Below are positions 36,501 to 46,686 of a stretch of 64,000 bases of DNA, piece by piece (positions within the stretch are counted from its first letter, which is position 1; each line of letters opens with the position of its first letter). The stretch comes from Solicoccozyma terricola (Eukaryota; Basidiomycota; Tremellomycetes; Filobasidiales; Piskurozymaceae). The notes beneath the pieces are model-generated. The model was not told the origin of the DNA. It saw nothing but the letters and a program-made list of their open reading frames with translations, and did no database searches. A program made the translations under genes and the position numbers. The stretch is taken from contig BCLD01000022.1 of assembly GCA_001600875.1 (NCBI GenBank), positions 254,364 to 318,363 on the forward strand, given 5' to 3'.

Positions 36501-39500
36501 AGGAAACGGCCCCATCTCCGCCGCCTCCTCCACCTGCTCCTGAGCCTTCGGGCAATCATTCTGCGACAACCAGCGCCGCTGTTCCACGTCCTGCCTTTGC
36601 TCCAGCTGAAGAGGAATGGGATGTCATCGGAGAAAAGGAAGATGAATCGGATGACAGCAGCGACGACGATTACGCTGGATCGCGAAGCAAGCGCGGGGAC
36701 CTCGCGCGAGCTCTTTTCGGTGGCATTATGGCTCCCACTTCACGTCCTGGTTCAGCCGAAACCACGTCGAGGCCACCATCCACATCGAGGCCACCATCTG
36801 CTACGCCTCCCGCTGCTCTCGCCAAGCTCGGCGGTGGTGATCCGATGAGCCGAGGTGGTCTTTTCGCAGCCATTCAAGGCGGAGCCAAACTCAGAAAGGC
36901 CGAAACCGTCGACAAGAGCGCTGCACCTGGCTCTGGAAAGGTCATTGGTGATGCTGGCATACCACCACAGTCTGCTGCTCCCACAACGCGCTCTGTATCG
37001 CCACCCCCATCTGCGTCCACAACGGACGATGGTGCGCAATCCCAGACAGCTGCAAAGCGCCAATCGGTAGATTGGTATTCTGGGCTCGCCTCCGACGCGC
37101 ACACGGAGGAAAGGAAGCCATCTCACCAGACCGAGCAACATGCCTTGCCATCGATGGCAGAGGAGGCAGATGCGCCGGTAGAAAATGCAACTGAGGGTGA
37201 TGAGGATCCGCTTGCCGACTTTGACATGACAAAATGTGAGTCTGCCTTGTACCGTTAGCTCAGGCAGTGCCCTGAATTATGGAGCCTCGATCACAGCTGT
37301 CCGTGTCAGGGCCCTCTATCCATATGAAGGGCAACGGGAGGTCGACTTGAGTGAGTCTGTATCGCTGGCGGACTTTTCTTCTCTTTCGTCTGACCGCTCC
37401 TTTCCTCAGGCTTTGGCGAGAACGTCGTCATTGAGGCCTATAAGGCAAAGGACCCATCAAGCGCTTGGTGGTATGGCACTGTCGTCAAGGATAACCACTC
37501 TGGATGGTTCCCTAGCTCTTATGTCGCGGAGATGCAGCGTAAGTACGATGTCAATCGATATGCGACGTATTGTCGCTGACCCCATGTCTCTTCTCGCAGC
37601 CGCCCAGGCCGTTGCCAAGTACGCATACACCGGCAACTCGGACGAAGAGCTTCCCTTTGCAGAGGGTGACGTCCTCACCATCGTTGATCAATCGGATGCC
37701 GACTGGTACAAGGCCGAGAAGGGTGGCGTGATTTTCATCGTCCCTGCGGCGTACGTTGATCTGAGTGAGTTCAGCGATCTTTCAATCCTCTCCCATTCCC
37801 TCGGACGAGCCGTTGTTTACGAGAAGCCTTTGCATGTGACACAGGCTGAAATTGTTTGCTTTCTCCTTTTCTTGGTGCTTTGTACATCCCCTCATCATCA
37901 TATGATTAAATCTCCTCATTTCAATGGTGTTCGTAGACCCAGCTCGGCCAGGGATTCCCCCTGAGACGAAAGGTGGTGTGACTTCGCCGCTCAAAGTCTC
38001 TACATCACTGACAGCTCCTGCCATCATTGAGACTCCTTCAGAGCTCCAGGGAGACGATGACATGAGCGATAGCGGAAGTGACACCTCCGACGACAGTTTT
38101 CTTTCTTTCGATGAGGATGAAGCTCCGATCGGTAAAACGACCGAGGAGTTCGAGAGAGAACGAGAGGACCGAGAAAAGGAGCGGCTGAAGGTACTCGAAG
38201 CGGCAGGACTACAACTGCGACGGGAACCGCCGGGCATCCCCGCAAGGCGGGGAGGTCCAAGGGGGCCACGTCGAAGGCCACCGCCAGCTCCACTTCAGCG
38301 CTCAGAGACTCTCCCAGACATTCAGCCTGTTCGTGCTCCACCGGCGTTCTCTCGTACACTTTCTTCGCCACAAGCCCCATCAGTACTTCTCTCACCATCT
38401 TTAGAAGACGCGCCACAAGTTGACGCCTACGATAGATATTCCTCATACCTCAAGGAAACCAGAACAAGGCCGTCGGCTGGCGGTCGGGCAAGATCTCAGA
38501 GTGATGTGCGACTTTCTCAACCTCGTCCATCTTCCTCCATCTCTCTGTCATCTACGACAGGCAGGTCTACAACACCTCCTATCATGGCGACTTCGCCCTC
38601 CAGGGACTCTGCTGGCCGACTAAGTGGATTCATGTCGCGGATGCTTGCTCAGCCACCTGCTGAGCGTCGTATTGCTCCGATCATCAGCGGGCCTATGATG
38701 TCGGTTCCCATGAGCCAAACAGTCACTGAGGATATCAGATCGACGAGCCCTGGCTTTGGTCAAACATGGTCGAGTTTAGTCGACGCGAGCGTGTTGGAAA
38801 CGATGTCTGACCAAGAGAGAAAGAGGCAGGAGGTCAGTGATTGTTCAAAGCTCTTGTTGGTGACCGGCCCCCACTCATAATATTCTATTTCATTCTCGCA
38901 GGCAATGTTTGAGCTGATCTCTACAGAGACTGACTATGTACGGGACTTGCAACTCATCGTTGAGGTGAGTGGGCGATTACAGGCAATTCGATGATAAATC
39001 ACTCACAATCGCGACTGCATGTAGGTCTTCTACGCCTCCATGATTCAGCTCATAGACGACAAGTCTTTGGGAAAAATCTTTTCCAACATCGAAGATGTAA
39101 GTCGAGCGCTAAAGGCAATTTAAACAGTCGTTCATATTCATCACTGCCCTTGCAGATTCTCCTGTTCAATACGGTGAGTAAAGCAGTGGAGTAGGCGTGG
39201 CGTATGTGTGACCTCGATCTGACTCTGCACATTATCCTCTAGACGCTGCTGAGTAGTCTAGAAGAACGTCAAAAAGCTAGCCGGCTATATATCAACTCCA
39301 TCGGGGATATTCTGCGAGATCAGCTGCCTTCAGTATCTCTTTACAAAGTGAGGCAGCATGTTAGTTGCGTGTATCATCTTGCACTGATAGAGAACCGCAA
39401 AAGCAATACTGCGTCAATCAAGCACAAGGGATCAAAGTCTTGCAATCACTGCGGCAAGAGAACATGGTCTTGTCCGAGCATCTTCAGAGGATCCGCAATG

Positions 39501-40437
39501 AAGACTCTTCGGTTCGAAGTCTCGACCTTTCTAGTTTCCTGCTGATCCCGAGTGAGCATGATGGTCACGCCGGGAGTGTTATAGATGGCTAACGACGAGG
39601 TCCATCTCAGTGCAACGCCTGACTAGGTATCCGTTGCTGCTACGTCAGGTCAGTCATTGAGCCTTTGACAAGGGTCGCATGACGACGCTGACAGCGAATT
39701 GACTTGCAGATCCTCCGCTATACGGATGAGGGCGGAGAGGCTCAGGACATCACCGATGCTCTAGAGTCTGCAGAGCGTGTTCTTGGTGACGTCAACGAAT
39801 CCATCCGTGAAGCAGAGAGTGACGAGAGACTAGCTGTACTTTCTGAGGATTTGTGGATCGGAGGGGAGGGGTGAGCCTCTTGGTTTCTTGCGTTGGCAGT
39901 GGAGACGACGCTGACGATATGATGCAGGCGACTTGATTTGACTGCGCCAACAGCACATCAAGGCAAGCGACGGCTCCTCAAGGAGGGATCTGTTACCAAG
40001 GCAAAGAGCGGGCGCAAGCTGCAGATGGTTCTTTGCAACGATATTCTGGTACTCATCGAGTCGAAAAACTTGTACAGGATGGTGAGTGTGTCTAGTTCTG
40101 ACCGCCCTGTTGGATGTTGGAGTCTGACTCCCCTCACCTCAGCCCATTCCCCTTCACGAGGCATCTGCCAAGGATACCCGCCGAGACCCTTTTGGAATAC
40201 AGATCATGCAGGAGTATGCTCGCGGCAAAGATACAATCGCACTCAGGTGAGTGATGAGGGCCGTCGACGATAACGGATGGCTTGCTTACTCTTAGCACTA
40301 CCCTCCGTAGAGCAACCTCTGCAAAGGACGCCCAAGCATGGATCATGGCTATCAATCGCGCCCGACACGAGACGACGAAAGCGCGTCAAGCATTTGCCGA
40401 ACATCGACGCAGGCCGTCGACTGGCATTGGGTATTAG
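32865..40437 (+). CDS. CIN1: Intersectin homologue Cin1: EH, coiled coil, WH2-like, two SH3, DH-PH
   Basis: Endocytic and actin scaffold with a Rho-family GEF module; Cin1 of Cryptococcus neoformans is the named homologue. I traced 19 exons giving about 1,906 residues. Residues 1-240: Gln/Gly/Met-rich, with QRTG/QQTG repeats. About 240-340: EH domain ([36 protein letters not shown]). Exon 5 (34740-37235) holds a Glu/Arg coiled coil, Pro-rich stretches, NPF motifs ([15 protein letters not shown]), an acidic patch around [16 protein letters not shown] and a WH2-like [19 protein letters not shown]. Then SH3-1 ([16 protein letters not shown] to GWFPSSYV), SH3-2 ([17 protein letters not shown]), a disordered linker, a DH domain ([19 protein letters not shown] to [11 protein letters not shown]) and a PH domain ([15 protein letters not shown] to [15 protein letters not shown]). 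Stop TAG is at 40435-40437. Introns 1 and 2 carry C and G homopolymers. Confidence 0.93.
33514..33552. repeat. 39-nt C homopolymer in CIN1 intron 1
   Basis: An unbroken C run on the coding strand, followed by further C runs around 33609-33625 and 33692-33722, all in the intron between exon 1 (to 33413) and exon 2 (from 33731). Confidence 0.9.
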
Positions 40438-40508
40438 GTGGAGTAGAGGACCTTTTTTACAACGAGTTGTATACATAACACATCATAAACCGACAACCCG
40501 GCTTCTGT

Positions 40509-42360
40509 TCATTCCGCCTTGACCATCCTCAGGCCTTTCTCGTCTGCCAGCTCCTGCATGACGAGATCCGTAAGTTCTTCTGCCGTCGTGATGCCGGCTT
40601 CCGTCCCCTCGTCTTTGACCTGCAATTCATCGCCCTCTACCGAAGGGCCAATTTCAAGTTCTATAGCCGCCTTCACGTTATCCTCGTCGTCCAGGAAACC
40701 GAATTCAACGACCTTGCGGTTCTTTGTGTTGACGTTGGCAACTCGACTGGGACAGATCTTCTCCTTGCCGAGGAAGCAGACGTCACAGCGTGGACCGACG
40801 GGTAAGCAAACGACCTGTCCGAAGCCAACGAGAACGTGGTTGATCGGTTTGAAGAGATGAGGTGGAAGCCAGGATTGGAGGTTGAGTCTGTGTGGGCGGC
40901 GGAAGTCCGGGAGGACGTTCAGCGCCGACAGTAATAATGGACATACGAAGCCTCTCACCTTGTTTGCTCTGGCTCAGTTGTCTTGGGTTTGTGCCATCCC
41001 AGCCGGCTGGGTGACGGCGGCGGCGGTGATCAGGAAAGGGTGAATCGCACGGGATCGCGTGAGACTCACTTGGTGATCCGATGCACATGAACGTCTACGC
41101 CGACGCCGGCGTTACTGATGAGACGCATCATCTCCATCAGCCCTGACTGATCCTCCTCACCTACCCTTGACGGGCCTTGCACTCACATATTCCAAGCGCA
41201 TTGCAACGCCAAGAAGGCCATCTTTGGACCTACACCTTTTAACTTGCAAAGACCACCTAAAGTCCTGGGTATATCCCCTGGCTCTTCCACTATTCCTTCA
41301 ACCTCGGGCTCTCTTTCCTCACCTTCATCCAATCCGCCAGCGACGATCCGTTGTGCAGCCTCTTTTATGTATTCGGTCTTGCGTCGCCAGAATCCGACTT
41401 TGTTGATGCATGAAGAGATTAGTTCGGGGGATGCGAGGGCGAGGGATGAAGCGGTGAGTCCACCGGGAAGGGCGGAGTGAAGGTTGGTCACAGCTTGGGA
41501 CGTGACAGGGTCCTGTAAGGCGTAGGAGGGAATTGCGTGGAGAATGAGACAGGTTCTTTGCGGATGAAGAAAACACGAACACCCCTCACCTTTGTTTGAC
41601 TACTGAGACACAAAGAGATGAGCATATGGAACCTGATTGTCTGTTCCGGGAGAAATCTCTGCTCATTAGCTTCCAGGTACGATCGCAAACTAGCTAGACT
41701 AACCTTGGGATCGTCCGTTCTCTCTCGATTCGGGGTTTCACAACCTCTATTCGCAGAGTTGGGAGATAAAAGCGTAGAATGAGTATCAACATTGTTGATC
41801 GTCTAATATCCCTCCGAATCATCGCCCTCTCACAGTGTATCAACAGGAGCTACAATCTTCTCCCTCATCTTTTCGATCAACTCGTATTGTCTCCGCCAAC
41901 GAGGAGGTTCCGGGTGAGGCTTATCAAGAGAGAGACGGATCTTTGTAGGTGTGTACGCTCTCGGTTTTGGTGTTGATTTGAGCGTGGGCGTTGCTTGATT
42001 GGGAGGAGGTGGAGTAAGATCTTCAATGTCGTTTAGGGGTGACTGTTCTCCTTTTGTGGTGGGACGACGGGTAGTGGAGGAACGCATGGATTTGGGAGTA
42101 GGTGTAGAAGACTCGATTTTGATTCTTTTCGTTGAAGCTCCCTCGTCGTGTGTCTGAGGTGAATCGGACGATTCCAATTTAACAGATCGGATTGTCCTTT
42201 TCGGACGGGATGCGGTGGAATTGCTTTGACCTTTTGATGTGGAAGACGAAAGTCCATCATTTCCATCGGTCTTTTCATCAGTCGGAGCGATCTCAATGAT
42301 TTGAACTCGTGAATCTAGTCTTGAAGCTCTAGTCCTTAGAGCAGGTGGATCGGTGAACAT
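40509..42360 (-). CDS. NTH1: Endonuclease III homologue, bifunctional DNA glycosylase/AP lyase
   Basis: Base-excision repair enzyme for oxidised pyrimidines, in nucleus and possibly mitochondria. The start at 42360 (MFTDPPALRTRASRL) is followed by about 170 disordered basic and Ser/Thr residues (RPKRTIRSVK, STKRIKIE) that may hold a nuclear signal. An upstream ATG at 42465 (MARRRCRLRES) is in frame and could add a targeting peptide. The catalytic domain has LISLCLSSQTK, TSQAVTNLHSALPGGLT, CINKVGFWRRKTEYIKEAA, the helix-hairpin-helix LKGVGPKMAFLALQCAW with the catalytic Lys, and GVGVDVHVHRI with the catalytic Asp. A 4Fe-4S cluster loop follows: VCLPVGPRCDVCFLGKEKIC, spacing C-x6-C-x2-C-x7-C. 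The tail is acidic. Its stop lies only 71 nt from the CIN1 stop, so the 3' UTRs probably overlap. Confidence 0.92.
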
Positions 42361-43200
42361 TGTGCTGTAGAGGTGTAAGATATCAGATGTCCATGTCCAT
42401 ATCCAGACAGTGTTCGCGGTACCCAACGCTCCAGACTCACGAAGACGACAACGACGACGTGCCAACTGATCTCTTCCCAGCGACGGTAGTACTAATGTGA
42501 AGAGGAGACGAGACCAGTCTGTTCCAGGATCCCCACCTATGTCTTGTCGTTATCGCCCAGGCCACCGTTGACTGTCCAGGAAGAGTATTTAACGACACGA
42601 GTGTGTCGTGGTGACCACAAAGAAGTGATCTCTAGCGTATTGGAAAGCTGGAGCGTAATCGACAACGATGATTGCCTGAATCTGGCGAGCAACGTTGACG
42701 TTGGCCTGTCCATCTATCGATCGAATGTCCTGTCAGGAACACGACTCCACGTGGTGGACAGCGTCACGTGCAACGAGGAGGAGGAGTCCGGTAGCAGGAT
42801 CATCAGCAGGCTGAACGACATCTACGCAGGGCCCAGCTAGCGTCATAGCTACCTACCTACCCACCACATGCCGTTTTTTGAGGGAGGCGGCGGCGAAGTT
42901 CCTCTTCGGCCAAGTTGGAACGTGTTCTGATTTCCGTCTCATTTGCCACATTTACCGGCCGGCACTTTCGACTGCGTTTGTACAATATTACTGTGCTCCG
43001 TCCGGTCCCAATTCGTGGGTGTGTCTGCCCATTAGAGACCAGAATGACGGGTCCAACTTGTAGCCTGGCGTTGCCGGTCACCTGTTTGCTAGCTTTCATT
43101 CGGTGAACATTGTTATTATGCGGGAGACGGGTGGCATGACCATCCAAGAGAGATTCCTAAGCGATACAACTCTTCTAATTTCCAATAATGCTACGACTCC
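42361..43200. promoter_or_regulatory. NTH1 upstream region with two CACGTG boxes
   Basis: An 840-nt region between the NTH1 start and the stop of the next minus-strand gene. It has CACGTG at 42748-42753 and again at 42765-42770, 17 nt apart and about 390-410 nt upstream of the NTH1 start. A 98-codon plus-strand open frame from 42544 shows no recognisable features and is not called. Confidence 0.5.
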
Positions 43201-44775
43201 CTATTCCTCCTGATGATCACTCTGCTCACCACCCTTCTCATGCGTACTCTCCCTACTTATCCACATTGCACCGAACCATATGAACAGCGCAGATAATAGT
43301 ATCGCGATGATTAACGGCTGTAACACCCAAACTCCGTGTTTCTGTGCTAGAGCTCCCGTCAAGAATGGGAATATTGCGGATCCTGCTTGACCTAGACATG
43401 CAATATATCCGATTGCACCTCCGTATAGATGAGATGGTAATGCATGTGTGCAAGCATGCATGATTAAGATGTATATCGGACCGAGGAAGAATCCAACGAA
43501 TGCGACGACGACACCTGTTCCTATGATCGAAGGGACCTTCCAAATGATGATTTCAAGACCGACTACGATGATTGAATAAACGTATACCGCATTTCGTTCT
43601 CCTATCCATCCGTTAAATGGGATTAAAATCACACGACCTAGAGTAAGTCCTGCAAAGTAACCGCTTGATATCATACCGGATGATGGTGGTGCGTTTAGTG
43701 TGGTTTGAACGTATGGTACGATCCAAGATCCGATTGTGATTTCTGCGCTGACGTAGAGAAGACAGTAGAAGGCGAGGAGTTGGACGATCGGTGTGAGTAG
43801 GATTGTTCGTAGTTTGACACCGGAGGAGGGGGTGGAAGGGGTCGTAGGGTTATCGAGGGCGGCGGCGTTTGTAGCGGTATTTGAGGATGTGAGATTATGA
43901 GGGGTAGTTGTATTCCTTTCGATGGTAGAAGGTGATTTCTCATATACGGATCGTGCAGTGGTGTTTGGTTCTATATCATCCGTTGATTTCTTGTCCGGAG
44001 TCTGGTTGATGTATCCATCGATATCGTCGCCGCCGGAGTCGCCGCCACCACCGCCGCCCTCACTCGTACTCTCCAATCGTAAACTCCCCACCGTTCCAAT
44101 TTCCTTCTCACCCACATTCTCCATATCCCCTCTCCCCTCCTCCCCCTCCCCCTCCCCCTCCCCCCTCCCCGTTGCCAACAACGTATCCATCGATTTAAAC
44201 CTAAAAACCCCAATCAACAACCCTACACAAACTCCTGCCACTCCCAACGCCGTAAAATAATGATAATTCCATTTCCCTATTGCTGCGAATTTCGTTGCTG
44301 CTAAAGGTGCACAAAATGCACCTACGCCATATGAAGCGTGAAGTAAACTCATTCTTGTTGTTCGACCATCTATCATATCGAGTGTAGCTATCAATGTGTT
44401 TGCTTGAGCATCTTGTAATCCCATTCCAATTCCAGATAAATAGAATGAAAAACAAAACGCTGGGAAAAGTGGAGTTGTTACTTGAATTGAATAAGCAATC
44501 AATTGAAAACTCGCTCCAATCACAATAACAATCCCAAATCCAAACCTATCAGTCATCCAAATATTCCCAACAACAGCAGTCATGAATCCCAAAAAGGCGA
44601 AAACGAAAATCAATGAAACGATGATATATGAAACGTTGTAATGGGATTGGATATGAAGGAGGAGTGGACCAGTTTGAGAATCGTTCCATCCTGCGAGTAT
44701 CATTGCCCAGAAACAAGCGAGTAACCAGTATCGTTCGGTTGATTTGGACCATGTGCGGTGGGTGGGGGTAGTCAT
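43201..44775 (-). CDS. MFS transporter, intronless, FucP/Bsc6-like
   Basis: Single open frame of 524 residues starting MTTPTHRTWSKSTERYW, with about 12 membrane helices in two halves. The first half reads FWAMILAGWNDSQTGPLLL, VSLIFVFAFLGFMTA and GIGMGLQDAQANTLIATL, with HASYGVGAFCAPL in helix 5. A long cytosolic loop (about residues 205-320) is low in complexity (GEGEGEGEEGRGD, Ser/Thr/Asn-rich). The second half contains FFLGPIYILIMHACTHALP and YGGAIGYIACLGQAGSAIFP. The C-terminus is charged (EKGGEQSDHQEE). The GWNDSQTGPLLL and YGVGAF motifs fit fungal relatives of the FucP sugar permease such as yeast Bsc6; the substrate is unknown. No intron is needed, unlike almost every other gene here. 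Confidence 0.88.
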   Translation of the reverse strand: MTTPTHRTWSKSTERYWLLACFWAMILAGWNDSQTGPLLLHIQSHYNVSYIIVSLIFVFAFLGFMTAVVGNIWMTDRFGFGIVIVIGASFQLIAYSIQVTTPLFPAFCFSFYLSGIGMGLQDAQANTLIATLDMIDGRTTRMSLLHASYGVGAFCAPLAATKFAAIGKWNYHYFTALGVAGVCVGLLIGVFRFKSMDTLLATGRGEGEGEGEEGRGDMENVGEKEIGTVGSLRLESTSEGGGGGGDSGGDDIDGYINQTPDKKSTDDIEPNTTARSVYEKSPSTIERNTTTPHNLTSSNTATNAAALDNPTTPSTPSSGVKLRTILLTPIVQLLAFYCLLYVSAEITIGSWIVPYVQTTLNAPPSSGMISSGYFAGLTLGRVILIPFNGWIGERNAVYVYSIIVVGLEIIIWKVPSIIGTGVVVAFVGFFLGPIYILIMHACTHALPSHLYGGAIGYIACLGQAGSAIFPFLTGALAQKHGVWVLQPLIIAILLSALFIWFGAMWISRESTHEKGGEQSDHQEE

Positions 44776-45514
44776 GGTTGGGAGGTGGGGGCGGGGGCGG
44801 GGGGGGCCGGGGGGGGAGAGACGGGAGACGGTAAGATGGTGAGATGTCTGTACTACCTATGGCTCTGGTGGATAGTATTTCTGATGGATATGTGACACGT
44901 GACCCCGTCGGGGGGGAGGGGGGTCGGGGTTGGGTCGGGGATATCCGAACACGGACATGGCTGTCCGGGGGTGGAGGGGACGGACATCGGTGGCGGGGTG
45001 GCAACAACAATGACGTGTCATCCCCCCGGGTATACAGTTACCCGATGTCCCCCCTCCCCTCCCCTCCCTCCCCCCGGGATTGAAGAGTGCCCATTCAGTT
45101 GGAGCATTGTAGTGCAGCATCGGAGGGACGGGGGGATGGGATGGGACGGAGGGACGGTCATCGTGTATAACGTGGTTTTCATCTGGTTGGGTCATCTCAC
45201 CGGGTGGAATAGTAATCAAAGAGGGTGGGTGGGTGAGGTGGTGGTGGTGTTTGTGAATGTAGACCGCAGACCGCAGACGGGGACGCAGACGCAGACGGGG
45301 ACCGAGGTGATGGGAATAGAGGACGGGGGGGATGACCCTACCCTCCCTCCCTCGTCCCTTCCTTCCTCTTCATATATATATACTCTCCCATGTCCATCCC
45401 TATTCCCTATCCTCCCATCCCTGCCCCTCCCATCCTCCTATTTTTATCAATACCTCGCACGTGACTCACCCACCCACGCTGCAACTCACCCCCCTCCCCC
45501 CCCCCCGCGGACAA
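44776..45514. promoter_or_regulatory. Divergent promoter, MFS transporter / thioesterase-like, with two CACGTG boxes
   Basis: A 739-nt GC-rich region between two divergent starts. CACGTG occurs at 44896-44901, near the transporter, and at 45458-45463, near the other gene. It also has several G and C runs. Confidence 0.55.
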
Positions 45515-45813
45515 ATGTCATTCATCAATTCACTGAGTTCATATCTCAACATTGATATATCAACACATGTACATGGTATTTCAAACATGATAGGTGGGAT
45601 TAGTCGTCGGTCAGCGACGGCGACGGCGACGGCGACGGCGGGGGGGACGGCGACGGGGGGAGGTTTAGGATCAATGGTGTGGAAATGGTTGAGTAGTAAT
45701 CAAAGTACAGTTCCTTTGATTCCAAGAGGTAGTGAGTTTCTCGGTAATCCACCTCTCTTTTCGTTTTGTTTCGTCGTGCGGGTCGTGCGGGTCGTGCGGG
45801 TCGTATGATGGGG

Positions 45814-45879
<66 letters not shown>

Positions 45880-46624
45880 GATATGGAGGATGGGAAGCAA
45901 GGGATGGGACCCCCCGGTGGGATATTTGGAAGAAAAAGTGATCATTTTAAAACTAACCCACCTTGTCTTTTTCACCTTCCCATTTTCGCCAAAACGCATT
46001 CATTTTATCCCTCATATACATTCTATATCTCTCAAACCTCCCCGTTCGTTCTACTCGAACTCACTCGTCGGCTTCCAATAACCCTGAATTCTACCACCAC
46101 CAACCACCAACCACCGCCCTCACCCTCCCCTACACCAACCCCGCACCAACCTCATCCCCCCCCCCCCCCCCCCCTTCAACTCCCAATATCATCTCAAAAC
46201 AACCCCGTCCCTCCCATCCAACTCCCACCCCCCCCAACCCAAATAGTCAGATACATCATCTTGTTGATTTTCTTACTTAATTGGAAATCTTGGCCTTTTA
46301 TATGGCATTGTGAGTGTTTGTTCTGGGAAAAGAGAGGGGCGGCGGCGGCGGTGGCGGCGGCGCGGCGGGGATTGGGGATTGGTCTTGTGGATTTGTGGAT
46401 GGTTATGTTGGGGGTGGTTGGGAGTGGGTTGGAGTAGGTTGGAGTGGGTTGGAGTAGGTTGGAGTGGAGTGAATGGGTGGCGGTGGTTGAACGAACGAAC
46501 GGACGAACGGACGAACGAACGATTTTGGGTTACGCAGCGGGGGGGGTTGGGTAAATTGGCACGGGGGTATGACGGGATGTGGCTTCCTTTTGGAGGGGGG
46601 TCTGTCTGGGGGGGGGGGGGGTTT

Positions 46625-46686
<62 letters not shown>

